A stretch of 64,000 nt of DNA, from NCBI GenBank assembly GCA_963978545.1, contig OZ021723.1, forward strand, positions 99,170,002-99,234,001, read 5' to 3'. Below are positions 1 through 11,510 of the stretch, piece after piece. The stretch is from Linyphia triangularis (lineage: Eukaryota; Arthropoda; Arachnida; Araneae; Linyphiidae). Positions within the stretch are counted from its first letter, which is position 1. The number at the start of each line of letters is the position of its first letter. The notes beneath the pieces are model-generated. The model ran no database searches. It was not told where the DNA came from and saw nothing but the letters and a program-made list of their open reading frames with translations. Both the position numbers and the translations under genes were made by a program.

Positions 1-1671
1 AATTAAATTTTCTTTTCCTCTCATACCCCCCCCCCCCTTCCACAGTTACCGCTCACAGCGTAATTCACCCCCTCCCCCCCACTCTTGAGAATCCCCCTCC
101 CCCCTTCCTGCAAAGCTATATCTCTACCTTTATCCGGTCATCTGGAAATCCCATCGAAAATACCTGGGGCCCTCCCCTTCTCTATTTGTGATTATTTTTT
201 TTATTTTTAATGGGGGATATTTCTTCTTGACAGGGGGTGCTTGTAGAAGGAAGGAAGTGGAGGGGGGGGGGGTTACTCTCTCTCTCACTGACTCCCTCCC
301 TTGTATTTTGTTCGGGTACTTCTTTCCTAACTTTGATCTTTTGTTGGCTGTATTTCTTCCGTTTTTGTTGGTGGATATCACCCCCTGATGATCCTTTTTC
401 GTTAAGGTGAGGACGTGCGAGGGATTTCAGGAAATGTTTTGTGTATCGTCCGTTGTATTTAATCGCGTCTTGGAATATTGTGCCGCAGATTGTTGTGACT
501 ACTGGGTGGAAATACCTGGACGTGGTTTCTTTTTTTTACCATTTTTGACCATGAAGTCAACTGATGAACCAATTATGTCCATCCATTAGAGTTGAGGTTA
601 AGGAATGTTTTTATTTGAGAATTGAAAATGGTGGACTATATATGCAAAAGGGTTATTATATGTGCCCTTTATGGCGAGTCTTGAAAGATTCGGATTGTGG
701 CTAGTATTTCCATACTTTCGGACTGGCAGTGACACGCAGTACTCTTACGGTTAAAATGTGCCCGTCTGATCAAATTATTCTCTTATGGGTACTTTTCAAT
801 ATTTTACTTGGCGGCAAAAAAAAAATAATGTCTTTCTCATTTCATCCTTCAACTTCATACCTTACGTCAAATACCTTAACCCTTTCTCCAAATATTTTAG
901 AATAATTTTTTTTTTTTTTTTTTAAATCCATTCTTTTGAAAATGTCTTACATTTCGTGTTGTTAAAAGTTCAATTTTCCGTGCTTCTGATTTTGTTGTAT
1001 TTATTTTGTCTCAAACTATAATGATGCTTAAAAATGTACTCAATCTTCGATTTTTAATTTCAATACCCTTGTTTTTAAATAACTATTTTTCCACGAACTT
1101 GTACACTAGCACTATTAAAGTGAATATATTTATATTTCTTTGCTTAAAAATAGAAAATTAACTCTCGAACCAAGTAAATATTTTGTCTCCGGGATCTTAA
1201 TGATGCTTCAAAATCCGATCTTGATTCTGAAGAACTCTTGAAACGTGCTTAAATTTCGTTGTAATTGCTCATTAGTATGAAAGAATGGAAAAAATATTTT
1301 TTTTTTTCTCTCTTGCATGAAACTTTTTTTATGTAAATAAAATTCAGGAGATGGTTTCAGGAAACTTGTCTGTCGGTTAAAAACATTTTTTATTTTTTAT
1401 TTCGTAGTTCCTATTTATTAAGCGGGGGGGGGGGGAATCGCTCTATTATAATGTTATAACGGGTTAAATAATATTTTCTCAAATAACAAAATAATCTTTG
1501 TAATTGAATGTGGGGAAAATAAATGCAGGTCATGGGATGTTTTCGGACAACGACGAAATAAATTTCTTTCACAGAAAATGTCATATATAAATTCTTAATT
1601 GAATAAAAATTAAAATATCTCGCCTAGATGGTGATAATTTTGGTGACGAAATTAGTTTCTATAGCGCCGAC
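1..1671. other. Non-coding, homopolymer-rich stretch
   Basis: No gene or recognised repeat is visible. The first 300 bases contain C-runs (about 27-37 and 73-80) and a G-run (about 262-271) with pyrimidine-rich sequence between; the two short open frames there lie on opposite strands over the same low-complexity sequence. Further runs are T at about 907-923 and G at about 1423-1435. The rest is AT-rich with frequent stops in all frames. Confidence 0.6.
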
Positions 1672-1681
1672 CAGAAATCCT

Positions 1682-1827
1682 GGCCCACCTGATGACTGTG
1701 CGGTTAGCACTCTGGCTTCGCATGCCAAAGGTGCCGGGATCGATTCCAGGGTTAGGCATGGATGTTCGTTTTGGTTTGGAATCCACGTTAAGCTGTAGGT
1801 CCCGGCCTGATTAGCCATTATTGCGCA
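1682..1827 (+). repeat. tRNA-derived SINE, family SINE-2 (copy a)
   Basis: The head resembles a tRNA gene: an A-box-like GTGCGGTTAGCAC is followed by a B-box-like GATCGATTCCAGG. Then comes a body shared with copies near 27.4 kb and 51.7 kb (AGGCATGGATGTTCG, GGAATCCACGTTAA, CGGCCTGATTAGCC). A 10-bp direct repeat CAGAAATCCT flanks it (1672-1681 and 1828-1837), the mark of LINE-mediated insertion. This copy lacks the last part of the body seen in the 51.7 kb copy. A SINE codes for nothing and uses an internal RNA polymerase III promoter. Confidence 0.85.
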
Positions 1828-1837
1828 CAGAAATCCT

Positions 1838-1913
1838 AATTCAGTTCTAAGAAAAGATTTTACAGTTACTATGAGATTAATCTTATTGTTAAAACGTCTT
1901 ATAATTTTGGTTG

Positions 1914-1946
<33 letters not shown>

Positions 1947-3080
1947 TATATTTAATAATTTACGTAACTTTCAATTTGGTTAGTGAAATAACCTTCAATT
2001 TTATTAGGGAAGTAATCTTCAATTGGATTAGTGAAGTTACTTTCAATGTGGTTCGTGAAGTGATCTTCATTTTGATGAATTTTTACACCTGCAAGTGGCA
2101 CTTGTATGGTTTGGGCCGTGTATTTTTTTTTTTTTTTTTCAAAGAGGGCTTCCTCTGGTGTAGTATCCAATTTTTAAAATAATGAGTATACGCGATGTAG
2201 ATTGTAATAGATTATTGCTTCTTTGTGACTTGTTTTCTTGTGTGCTTCCGTGTAACTTTTCCAGGTTTTCTCCTCTCCTTCACACAAATGCTAGCAGTTT
2301 CCTTTTGTAGAACTACCCGGGAATGCATTTTCCTCCTTATACGCTGACTACTTTTAGTAGTCCACATCGCCATCTTTCTTTTCAGTTTTTCGCCTTCGTG
2401 TAATAAACAGCTCTTACGTCATAAAATCAAAATACAACACCAAAACCGAATTTTGTGTAGCAAAACTTTTCCTCGTACCAGGAAATTCCAATTTATGCCG
2501 CATACTTTTTGCTTCATTCGTTTTATTTTAAAGAAGCTCCGCCCTTTCAATTTAAGCTTTACCAATATGTTTTTTTGTGCCTTCAATTTCTGGTATAAAA
2601 GAATCTTTATTTCGCTGAACCTTTATTAATTTTTATTATTATTATTTTAAAAAAACTAAAACTGAAATCCTTTCCCTTACCCTCCATCTGTATTTATTAT
2701 TTTTTTTCTTTTTCTCTTCCTTCTCTAACGCCAGTTCCCAAATCTTACATCCATATAGCAGAACTTGTTCTTCTGTTAGCTTTTCCCAGGAATTGGCAGC
2801 CAGCGCTGCCAGGTTTGGCGCAGAATTGCGCATTTGGCAATTTTTAATGTCTTTGGCCTGAGTGTAAAAAAATTTATAATTATTCCCTCTCCTCAAAATT
2901 GAAAAAGTAAGCATGTATTTGGATGTATAGTAAAAGTTGAATTATACATTCAACTGTAAAACAATTTACAAGTGAAATTTGATAAATGTATAATAGAGAA
3001 AATATCCCAAAACGAGTAGTATTTAGGAAATTTTACGTTGTGGTAAAATTTTATCTTTTCTCTTAATACAAGAAAAAATA
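1838..3080. other. Stretch with no gene seen
   Basis: Holds a long T-run (about 1917-1943) and a run of near-repeats at about 1970-2075 built on TTCAATTTGGTTAGTGAAGT. These make opposite-strand open frames of no coding value. The rest is AT-rich with no recognised repeat. A minus-strand open frame at 2642-2914 has no recognisable domain. Confidence 0.5.
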
Positions 3081-3084
3081 TATA

Positions 3085-3171
3085 GACTCTACGGGGCTAC
3101 GCCCCCTGCTCGTTGACGCTCGCCAACCCCCTGGATTGCTATGCAATCCCCTTGGCTCGCTTTGCTCGCCT
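3085..3171. repeat. GC-rich hairpin island
   Basis: A sharp GC-rich block in AT-rich surroundings. It contains two small hairpins, GGGGCTACGCCCC (3093-3105) and GGATTGCTATGCAATCC (3133-3149), followed by the phrase GGCTCGCTTTGCTCGCC. Only one copy is in the window. Its make-up suggests a fragment of a mobile or structured element, but I cannot assign a family. Confidence 0.45.
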
Positions 3172-4231
3172 CAAAGTGAAGCATTCAAAATATGTCCTAT
3201 CAAAAAGCTATTTCATCTGTATAATGCCATGAAACAGAAAACGTTTTGTTATTTATGAAGAGCCAGATTACTTGCCACGTCATTATCCTACTGCTGTCGA
3301 GACGCGTTAAGCTGGGACAATGTGGCAACGTAGTGGAAAGTTCTTGGAAAACAACAAAAATAAACAGTATCGTACATATATTTAAAAAAGATCGGTTATT
3401 TCATTGAACAATTAAAAATTTTGGGTTGGTTTTGTATGAAGAGCCAAAATAATTAAAGTTGAACATCAAAATTTCTTAACGAAGCAATCATGTTTACAGA
3501 ATCTTTTTTGCGATACTTAGAAAATAAAATAAAACAGTGAAATGCCAATTATCCGGCATTCAATCAACCGGATTTTTTTGAAAATCAAATTTGGCGAGAA
3601 AATTATCCCTATTTCGCCAAAAGATTTTTTTTTAATTCCCAAATTTACCATTTATAAAATTCGGCGAAATAGTTAGACATTGATTACTTTTGAAATTGGA
3701 ACTAGTTTAGAAAATTCTAATTTGATTTTTCTTGTTGACGAAGAAATTAATATAAACTTGCGAGATTAGAGAATGGAAATTGGCGTTGGTATTATATATT
3801 TAAAAATAAAAAAAATCCTGCTTATATTAATTCGAGATTACCGAAGGCTTACATTCCTTTAACGATTTTGGAAGAAGGGCATTTAAATGCAAAGATGTTA
3901 CATATCTTACAGGCAATTCAGCAAGAGACGCTTCTAGTCATAGGCAATGATACTGTAAACTTTGTTTTGCAAACAACGTAAAGGAAAATGTAAGATATTT
4001 TTTTTTTTAATTAATATAGTCTTGAAAATGTGGATCACTTGTAATCAGTGGTCCTTAAAGTGCTTATTTCCACTGTACTTCGAGTTGGTTCAAACGTCAG
4101 TTACTCTTGGTAATGACCGCTCTGAGTGTTGTTATATCTACTTTTAATTGGGGGGCCAGTTCGTTTTATTTTATTGTTATGTATAAAACCGTTTTATGTT
4201 CAATCCATTATAGATTTGTTTTGTGTTTCGA
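3172..4231. other. Stretch with no gene seen
   Basis: AT-rich. At about 3538-3575 the sequence CAGTGAAATGCCAATTATCCGG resembles, loosely, a pogo/Tigger-type end, but no partner end was found. No coding frame is convincing. Confidence 0.4.
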
Positions 4232-4771
4232 CTGTGTTCCCACGGTCATTAAAAGTGCTTAATATTTTTTAACTGGTTTTCTAGGCCTTAAAAATGCTTA
4301 AAGGTCTATAGAAGTACTTGAAAATGCTTAGAGGTCCTTAAACGTCCTTAATTTTTGTAACTTATCCGTACTGCACCAAATTTTTTTTTTTTTTGGTACA
4401 TCAACTTGTACATCATTTGTTTCGTATTTGTTGATTATTAGAATAGAAATCGAATGGTTTTAGTTACACACTGTACTTTGTGAGACGAAATACACTTAGT
4501 TTTTACACTTTAAAATGCTGGTTAGTGTTTACATTTGGCAAGACAAAAAGAATCGGATCACCACCAAAGTAGTTTTATAAGGCAAAATGCAAATCGTGCA
4601 TGAACATTTTTGATGTTAACGTTCTGGGCAATGCAGCTGTAAAATCACACACTAAAGACCTGGCGCATCAAAACAAATTTGTGAAGGTCCTTGAAAAAAA
4701 AATACAATTTAGGTCCTTAAAATCCTTGAAAAGTCATTCGTTTTCGATTTATGATTTCAGTGGGAAGCCTG
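4232..4771 (+). mobile_element. Family E inverted-end element (copy 1)
   Basis: Starts with GTTCCCACGGTCATTAAAAG and ends with CAGTGGGAAGCCTG, the degenerate inverted ends CAGGGTTCCCAC / GTGGGAACCCTG shared with copies at 6.9, 30.1 and 40.8 kb. Just inside both ends a short phrase is iterated (GTGCTTAAAA, GTCCTTAAAA, GTCCTTGAAAA). It is non-autonomous; the open frame crossing it at 4600-4902 is chance. The terminal CAGGG is hAT-like, but the best-preserved copy (30.1 kb) has a 5-bp target duplication. Confidence 0.7.
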
Positions 4772-5568
4772 TTCTAAAAATACATCAATTCGGAATGTTT
4801 CAGCTTCTTTTTTTAGAACGTTGGCGCTGTAACTCTTTTCATTTTGGCACATTGCAGCTTTTGCCAGTTGGCAGCCCTGAATCCGAAAATGAACTGGGTT
4901 AACTGGGAGTGAAAAGGGGTAAACAGTGTAGAATTCTCGCCCGAGTTATGGGTGGCTTTGTTGCTTATGGCCTTACGTTCGAATTTCTATCCTGTCGACT
5001 TTTGTTGTCCGCCATTTTTTTTTTTTTTTTTCTTTCCTTTTCTTCGTGTATACCGAAATTGAAAATACGACTTTTCTTTTGCCTTCAGGGAAGCTTTCCG
5101 GGCCGGTTCCCCATTGTTATTTTTTTTTTGTCCCTCCTCCATATACGACCGAATGGAAGAATTGTGTTTGTTTGTGTGTCATGCTATTTCTTATATATAT
5201 ATCATCCTTCTGTGTTTATTTTCGATATTGCGATTCCAGCATTTTTTTCTTCTTCCCTTCTCCTATATGTACGTAGACGGACCGTTTGGTAGTCAGAGTT
5301 TAGATTAGAACTGGAGGCAATTGGTTCGGCAGTTATTTCGAGCATAAATATATATTTTTTTGGTTAGGGAAGAAGAAAAGGGGGGGGGGGGAGAAGATGC
5401 GTACATTTCCCTCCCACTTCAAATGAAGAATTCAAATATGAATGTCTTTGGACGTCTCAGTATCAAGTCTTTCAAGTCAAGATTTTTAAGGGTAAAAATT
5501 GTGTGTGTGCTTTTTTTTTTTTTGCCGAAGGATATTCTGCTGAACTTTTGGCCTATAACTAAATATAA
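4772..5568. other. Pyrimidine-rich stretch with no gene
   Basis: Contains T-runs (about 5017-5031) and a G-run (about 5381-5391). Three open frames overlap here in all three plus-strand frames (4909-5308), which shows they result from low stop density in T-rich DNA rather than from coding. No recognised repeat before family C begins. Confidence 0.5.
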
Positions 5569-6612
5569 CTGGAGGTGTGGAACATCGCACAACTTTCAAT
5601 TGCGTTATCATACTGATGTCAATTTGTATCATTTACAGTTTTTATATTTTAATCGTTCATTTAGAGAAAAAGAATTTCTAGTTTGGCGATATTTTTTGCG
5701 ATAATGAGGAACTTGCACAAGTGAGGAAAATGAATATTTGTTTTGGTATTTTCCAGTGTTATCCAACGAATATATTTGAGCAGTGCAATTATTATTATTT
5801 TATCTTTATGATTTTAATTAATCAAAAATCGAGTTTGAAATCAAAGCAAAAGTCACTTGACCAAATACGCATAAAAAATCCGGGACGTAGTTACGCATGG
5901 ATTCCGTCGAAAATCCGAGGAGGAACCTCACTCCCTCCTTTTCTAAAACAGGTTTTAAACTGGTTCATCATCTGCGCATTGACGTCACACGCAAAAGTAG
6001 CTTTTTCCTGCCAAATCACAAAGTGAAAAATTACATTTTTATTTAACTATCTGTCCGAGCTCAAATTTTTGAAAAAATGATATTTTCCTGATTTTTTTTT
6101 ATTTTTTCTCTACTTTTATTTAAAAATAAAACCAAAAATAGTGAAAGTTCCTCGTTCTTGTATGGTCCTTAAGGAAAAAATCACCCTTATATTATCCTTT
6201 ATTACAAGTGAAACTGAGGTGAGAAGAAAAAATGATCGTTGATGAGGTATGCTCAAAGAAAGAGAACTCGTTTTTTAACTTTTTACTCTTTTATCGCAAT
6301 TCTACGGGAATTTCCGAGGTAGGGATGATTTTAAACACTTAAAGAGGCATTAGCACAGAGATTTTAATCAAAATCGTTAGAGCCGTTATTTAGCAATTGC
6401 TGAAAAACATGATTTTCTTATGATTTCCATCTTATGCGCATGCTCGATTTTGACGAAAACCTTCATGGTAGGTCCCATGGCCATCACCAACCCGCACACC
6501 AAATTTGAACTTCGTAGGTCAATTTGTTCGGGACAGACATTTTTTGCAGATCACTTTTTTGATATCCAAATGTTCCATAACGTAGAGAAATGCAAAAAAG
6601 CAATACTTTATT
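5569..6612 (+). mobile_element. Family C element (copy 1), split by family D
   Basis: Begins GGAGGTGTGGAACATCGCAC and runs on as ACTTTCAATT, then GTTTGGCGATATT. It is interrupted at about 5704-6160 by family D and resumes with TTATATTATCC, TTATTACAAGTGAAACTGAG and GATCGTTGATGAGGTATGCTC. Copies at 26.7 (minus), 28.7 and 53.1 kb share this order. The far terminal palindrome seen in the other copies is missing here. No coding capacity. Confidence 0.8.
5704..6160 (+). mobile_element. Family D element (copy 1)
   Basis: Inserted in family C: the C consensus CGATAATTCTTATATCATCC is broken here after CGATA. Ends are imperfectly inverted (AATGAGGAACTTGCACAAG and the reverse of GTGAAAGTTCCTCGTTC). A second copy in the other orientation lies at 13683-14138, sharing GAGCTCAAATTTTTGAAA, a GGCAGGAAAAAGCTAC block and CGCATTGACGTCACACGC. 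Non-autonomous; family not assigned. Confidence 0.75.
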
Positions 6613-6925
6613 GAGCAAATACTTTAGTTAAATCAACGCTTTTACAGACTACTTGAAGTATACGCTAATGCTGGTATTATCTAAAGTAGCATTTCACAAA
6701 TTGTAATACCACGATTGCTTGCAAATCGGTAATATAAGCTGCTTTGGTGCTGGATGTAAAATTATTTATTAGAAGCGGGTTATATTCGGATCCTGTAAGA
6801 GCTGTTGCTAAAAAATGCCAAGAATTAGGCAGCTATACTAAAGGCAATAGTTTATTCAGTAGTTTTGCATGGAATTGAACTTAAACATAATCTGTTTTTC
6901 TTTTTGAAATATTCATTAAATTTTG

Positions 6926-7371
6926 CAGGGTCATTATAGTTCATTAAAAGTGCTTGTTATTTTTTAACTAATTTTCCAAGCCTTAAAAGTATTTTAAAAT
7001 ACTTGAAAGTACTTGAAAATGGTTAGAGGTCTTTATAAAAAGGCCTTAATTTTTGTCACTTATCGCACTAAAATTTTGTCATATATATTTGCATTACGCA
7101 TGCATTAACCTGTACATCACTTAGTTCATATTTGTTGATTGATGAAGTAGAAATCGAATGATTTTAGTTACACATTCTAATCTCATCAAAATCTGTTTTA
7201 TGTGGTAAAATGCAAATTGTGCATGAAAGATTTTGATATTAATGCTATGGCCAAAGGAGCTGTAAAGTCACACGTTAAAAACCTAATACATGAAATTTTC
7301 GAAAGTCCTTAAAAAGTATTTTTAGGTCCTTAAAAATCTCTGAAAACTCATTGTTTTCAGTTGGAACCCTG
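6926..7371 (+). mobile_element. Family E element (copy 2)
   Basis: Begins CAGGGTCATTATAGTTCATT and ends TTGGAACCCTG. Internal phrases AAAAGTGCTTGTTATTTTTT, ACTTGAAAGTACTTGAAAAT and AGGTCCTTAAAAATC repeat the family E pattern. The flanks TTTTG and TTTTT are nearly a 5-bp duplication. No coding capacity. Confidence 0.75.
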
Positions 7372-7893
7372 TTTTTGTGCAACGCTGTATTTCAAATTTC
7401 TTGGTACTATCCAGATTCGAGTTGAAAAACTCCATGTATAGAAATTCCATCATTTCTTAACTCTACTCTGATGAGGTAATCGAAGAAGGCGACCGCAAAG
7501 TACGAAATTTTGTTAACTTTTTTTTTTTCGTTCATCTTTAACAAAGTCGTTTGTTTCATCATTAATGGGCAAATTTGTGCCTCATATTTTTTTTTTTTTT
7601 TTTTGGACGATAGAAAAATCCTGCTCTTGAGGGGGAAAAAAGGCTCACTTTTTTTTTATCGGATTAATTATTCATCCGCGCCTATGTTTTTCTTCTTCTT
7701 TTTTTTTTGTTATAATAATTGGCTGGAGATTTTTTTCCCTCATTCATGTTAATGACATTAATTGTAATTTATTTCCTGGGCGTAGAAATGAGGATGGAAA
7801 GACTTCGCCTTCTTAAGAAAGCATTTATCGTTGTTTACGTAGGTTACGAATCTAAAAAGCCTTCCTACCGTTTGTGAACCACTGTTTTTGAGG
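7372..7893. other. T-rich stretch with no gene
   Basis: Several T-runs (about 7519, 7587, 7648, 7698) create a phenylalanine-rich open frame at 7510-7752 of no coding value. No repeat recognised. Confidence 0.5.
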
Positions 7894-8615
7894 ACGTCCT
7901 AGTAAGGATCTTTCTCAATGTACGCTACGTTGCGTTCTTCTAGCCCAGTGCATTTAGAAACTACTTTGTAGAGACATTGAAATGGTGGTGAGTAGGTACG
8001 TAAAGGATCACTTAATGTAATGACATAAATTGTTTTCATTTAATGTCTATACATTATACAGAGTTCATCCTAGAAATGAAAAAGGGCAGGAAGAGCGCTA
8101 TTTTTAAATAAAATTGGCAGGCAGGGCGCGCCGCCTCTCGAAAAACGCCTATGATGGACACTGCATTATAAATGAAAATTAAATCAAAAAACAAAACTAG
8201 GTGGTTCCACTGCATATGATGCATTGACGTAAGGATTTCAAATATCAAATGAAATGTGTTGGACGCTATTTCCGAGTTTTTAATTTATGCCATTTCAAGT
8301 TATCCTTTTCGTACCTACTCGCGCGCCGACCAAACGGTATAGTGGTTAGCGTGCTAGCTTCTAGACGGCGATGTTGCGGGTTCCGAGTCCCGTGTATAAG
8401 GCATGGGTGTTTGTAAATGTATGTTGGCTTGTCTAATGACGAATGTTTCGGCGTATTATAGCCCTCGTGTTGCTGACGGCGCCAGATAATCTGAAAATAA
8501 CCTACCGACGTACCTACTCGCCAAATTTCAAGGTGGTGCTAGAAAGTAGTTTCTAAATGCACTGGGCTAGAAGAATGTAACATAGCGAGTACAGGGAATG
8601 ATCCTTACTAGGACT
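7894..8615. mobile_element. Element M: long inverted-repeat element carrying a SINE
   Basis: Arms of about 110 bp face each other: 7894-8010 (GTCCTAGTAAGGATC, CTTCTAGCCCAGTGCATTTA, GAGTAGGTACG) and 8509-8615 in reverse. Between them are about 300 bp of unique sequence plus SINE-1a, which is inserted next to the right arm. Only this copy is in the window. Non-autonomous DNA element; superfamily not assigned because the outermost bases and target duplication are unclear. Confidence 0.75.
8323..8508 (+). repeat. tRNA-derived SINE, family SINE-1 (copy a)
   Basis: The tRNA-like head starts GCCGACCAAACGGTATAG with A-box-like TAGTGGTTAGCGTG and a B-box region that is partly mutated here (GGGTTCCGAGTCCCG). 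The body includes GGTGTTTGTAAATGTATG, CATTATAGCCCTCG and GCGCCAGATAATCTGAAAA. A perfect 13-bp target duplication CGTACCTACTCGC flanks it (8310-8322 and 8509-8521), so the boundaries are firm. It sits inside element M and is therefore younger. Confidence 0.92.
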
Positions 8616-8661
8616 TACTCTTAAGACCGCATTATTTGATTTCGGGTAAATGTCTGCAAAA

Positions 8662-8838
8662 TCTTGCATATTTCAAGTGGTCCAAGTTGCCAATAAATAT
8701 TACGTCACTAATGACGTAACTAATGTCGCCAATTTGGCTTACTTTTAAAATATGCAACTTTTCCGAGCCAGAGATCAGAAATCGTTTATGCTCTTCCTCA
8801 ATGATAATCAAAGTTCGATGAGCTATCTGACCAAAAAG
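8662..8838 (+). mobile_element. Family A core fragment (copy 8)
   Basis: Matches only the middle of family A: CAATAAATATTACGTCACT, the CRE-like TGACGTAACT, TGTCGCCAATTTGGCTTACT, then GAGCCAGAGATCAGAAATCG. Both arms are missing. A poly-A run (about 8860-8875) follows. Confidence 0.75.
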
Positions 8839-8840
8839 TG

Positions 8841-9665
8841 CAGATACGACTATTATATTAAAAAAAAAAAAAAAAATGCAGATACTACCCTTTTAAAGGT
8901 AAAATATGAAAACGGTAAACAACACCATATCAAATTTTAATGCAATAACTAATATTATAATGCTATTGTAATCTACAAAATAAATATTTTTCGATTTCAT
9001 CATCTGCAATTTCTAGGAAGAAAAAGAAATCAAAATTGAAAAAATTTGTTGTAGAAAAATATTGTGTTGATGCTAGCAAAAAATAAAGGGTGAAGAAAGT
9101 GTCCTCGTCTTCCATGTGCTTTTCTTTTTTATAGAATTTTATTAGATTAAGAGAAAATATATCGGATCTTCCCTTTTTAGCTTTTTGGCGATAAAGACCA
9201 TTTCTTTTTTCGAATACTATGAACTATTCTTTTTTTATCGAATTCGATTTCTGTTCGATTTTTTCCTACCATTCCGTGAGACTTGGGGGAAGTAAAAGGG
9301 CGAAGGGGGGTGGGGCTGTGAAATGCAGACCCTTTTTATTGATTTTGTTGCCGAAAAACATTGTCCCCAGATGCCTCTGTCGTTAGCTTTTATGACGAAT
9401 TCCAATCCCTCCGGTTTTAAAAATAACAGTTGAGGAATAATACTACCAATTTTTGAAAGCTAGGTAAACGGATGAAGAAAGACAAAAAAAGTTTCGCTTA
9501 TTTGCAGATTTTTTTTTTTTTTTTTTTTTTTTTAATGGAGTGGTAGAAGAAAGCTTTTCTTTTGAAATGTGATACTGGAGCTTGCCAAGTCTTTTCACTT
9601 TTTAAATTCCTTGTATTAATTTTGTTTTGTTTGTGTGTGTGTGGCCGCCGGGAAAATTTGCTGAG
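8841..9665. other. Stretch with no gene seen
   Basis: AT-rich with a T-run at about 9510-9532 and a purine block at about 9290-9315. Nothing recognisable as coding or as a shared repeat. Confidence 0.45.
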
Positions 9666-9787
9666 GCCTAATTAACCCACTTGGCGTCATCCAATCCGGT
9701 TGAAACTTGGCCGGTAGATTCGATGACAATGCATTCTTTCAAGTTTTGGGAGCTGTTACTGTCACTAAAAGGTCACTTTTACAAATC

Positions 9788-10443
9788 GACTGAGAGGCGA
9801 CTGTAATTTTTGGACCCCATCGAACATCATTCTGAATTTTTTTTATAGAAATTAGAGAAAAGTGAGTAGTTTACGAATCCACTGGTCTGCCGTGGCAAAA
9901 ATGGCCGAAACTGGTCAAAAATCGACTTTTAATGAGTTGAACTAAATCCAATTGCCAAATGCGCCATAACTTGCCAAATAATGAGCATTTTTTTTTATTT
10001 GGTAACCCTCACTCTAATTTTCAATTAAGAAGGTTGCAGACGATTCAGATATCTGGCGACGGTCTACTTGCATCTATTAAAAGGGAGCCAAGTTTGCAAA
10101 AAATATTACGTCACTTACGACGTAACTGATGTCGCCAATTTGGCTTATTTTTATAAGATACAAGTTTTCCCAGCCAAAGATCAGAAATCGTTTGCGCTTT
10201 TTCTCATTGAAAATAAAATGAAGTGGGTTGCCAGACGAATAAGTTTGTTCTATTTTTGGCAGGTTATGACATATTTGGCATTCGGATTTTAGTTCAACTC
10301 ATTCCAAGTCGATTATTGATCAGTTTCGGCCATTTTTGTCACGGCAGACCAGTGGATTCCTAATCTACTCACTTTTCTCCAATTTCTAAAAAAATTCATA
10401 ATGATGTTCGATAGGGTCCAAAAATTGCAGTCGCCTCTCGGAC
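9788..10443 (+). mobile_element. Family A MITE (copy 1)
   Basis: About 656 bp with long imperfect inverted arms: starts GACTGAGAGGCGACTG, ends CAGTCGCCTCTCGGAC. Each arm continues with ATTTTTGGACCCCATCGAAC, GAGAAAAGTGAGTAG and CCACTGGTCTGCCGTGGCAA. The core holds the CRE-like TTACGTCA/TGACGTAA and GCCAATTTGGC motifs. TA follows the right end but not the left in this copy. No coding capacity. Seven other copies are in the window. Confidence 0.88.
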
Positions 10444-10681
10444 TAAGACTTTTCTACCTACAGAATATAGAAATGTCACTGTCAAATGCATGCGCTTCTG
10501 TTATCGCTTCGTAATTCGAATAAACCAACTTGCCGTCATCCAACCGATCTGAAATTTGTCCGATAGATGCGTTGTCGATGACAATGCTTTCTACCAAGTT
10601 TTATGGCTTTCACGCAAAGGCCGCTTTTACACACGTTTCTGTTGCCTTACGTCAGACTTATCGGCTTTTATTAACGTTCTA

Positions 10682-10746
10682 TTATCCAGATAACCAAGTT
10701 TAATTCAAACTTGGTTATCCAGATAACCAAGTTTAATTCAAACTTG
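10682..10746. repeat. 33-bp tandem duplication
   Basis: The unit TTATCCAGATAACCAAGTTT plus AATTCAAACTTGG occurs twice in a row, the second copy complete to its next-to-last base. Each unit is also partly self-complementary (CAAGTTT / AAACTTG; GGTTATC / GATAACC), so it can fold. Confidence 0.85.
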
Positions 10747-11035
10747 TTCAATTTGAGAATATTGAATGACTAAAACCTTCCCCTATTAAAAGTTGACGTG
10801 ACAGAATCTTCAAAGGGCTAATGAACCCACTTTCCCTCATCCAATCGGGCTGAATCTCAACAAATAGACTCGTTGTGGATAACAATGTATTCAATCTGGT
10901 TTTGGTGGCAAAAACGAAGTTAGTAAATATTTCGGAATGGATCTTGTGTTTTTTAGTGAACAAATATTATGAAAACGCTATCTGAGCTCAAGAAGTTGCA
11001 ATTGCACATAGAAATTAGCAATGCATATAAAGGAT

Positions 11036-11290
11036 TTATATTATTACGAATTTCTGTGTATTTGTAAATATTTCATAGTATTAATTATGTAAAAAGGAAA
11101 GTTTATGTACATTTCGCATAAGGCAGCGCAATAGTTTGTCTTCGCTTTCCTGCTATGTGTCTATTAATGCTTGAAAACGGGTTTTACAGAGATAATGCTG
11201 GGAAGCGAGTTTTACAAAGAGCAGGCCATTTAACTTTATGGTAATGGCAATCTCGCCGAGTTGGCGACGGTAGCAAGACTATCTGGTGAA
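11036..11290 (+). mobile_element. Truncated LTR fragment
   Basis: Matches the 5' third of the three solo LTRs in this window: TTACGAATTTCTGTGTATTT, TTTGTAAATATTTC, GTACATTTCGCATAAGGC, CTGGGAAGCGAGTTTTAC, TGGTAATGGCAATCTCGCC. It stops before the TATA and polyadenylation parts and runs into family B sequence. Confidence 0.85.
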
Positions 11291-11510
11291 AGTTTTTTTC
11301 TTTTCTCTGGCCGGTTCAATGCTATTTGAAAGCGATTGGATGACGGCAAGTTGGTTTATTAGTACTTCGCAAAAGCGACGTTTGAGTGACAGTAATAGCC
11401 TCAAAGTTTGAAGAATGCATTGTCATCGCAATCGAACTTACCTGCCAAGTTTCAGCCTGATTGGATGGCGGCAAGTCGGTTAATTTGGCCTCCGCAAAAT
11501 CCTCTCCCAT

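Larger units (their letters stand above)
9670..11510. repeat. Family B mosaic around A1
   Basis: Pieces of one sequence recur: 9670-9787, 10505-10640 and 10815-10960 on plus (CCCACTTGCCGTCATCCAAT-like, then GATGACAATGCATTC-like), and two minus-strand units at about 11329 and 11455 that stand as a tandem pair of about 130 bp. A1 sits between the first two pieces and an LTR fragment between the last ones. The mosaic looks like repeated nesting and rearrangement of one older element; its ends could not be fixed. Confidence 0.6.

Noticed and set aside
5046..5308. Three overlapping plus-strand frames
   Set aside because: All three phases are open at once in a T-rich segment, which indicates few stops by composition rather than coding.
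8323..8400. Functional tRNA genes at the SINE heads
   Set aside because: The heads lack a sound acceptor stem, continue into a shared body and have SINE-type target duplications.
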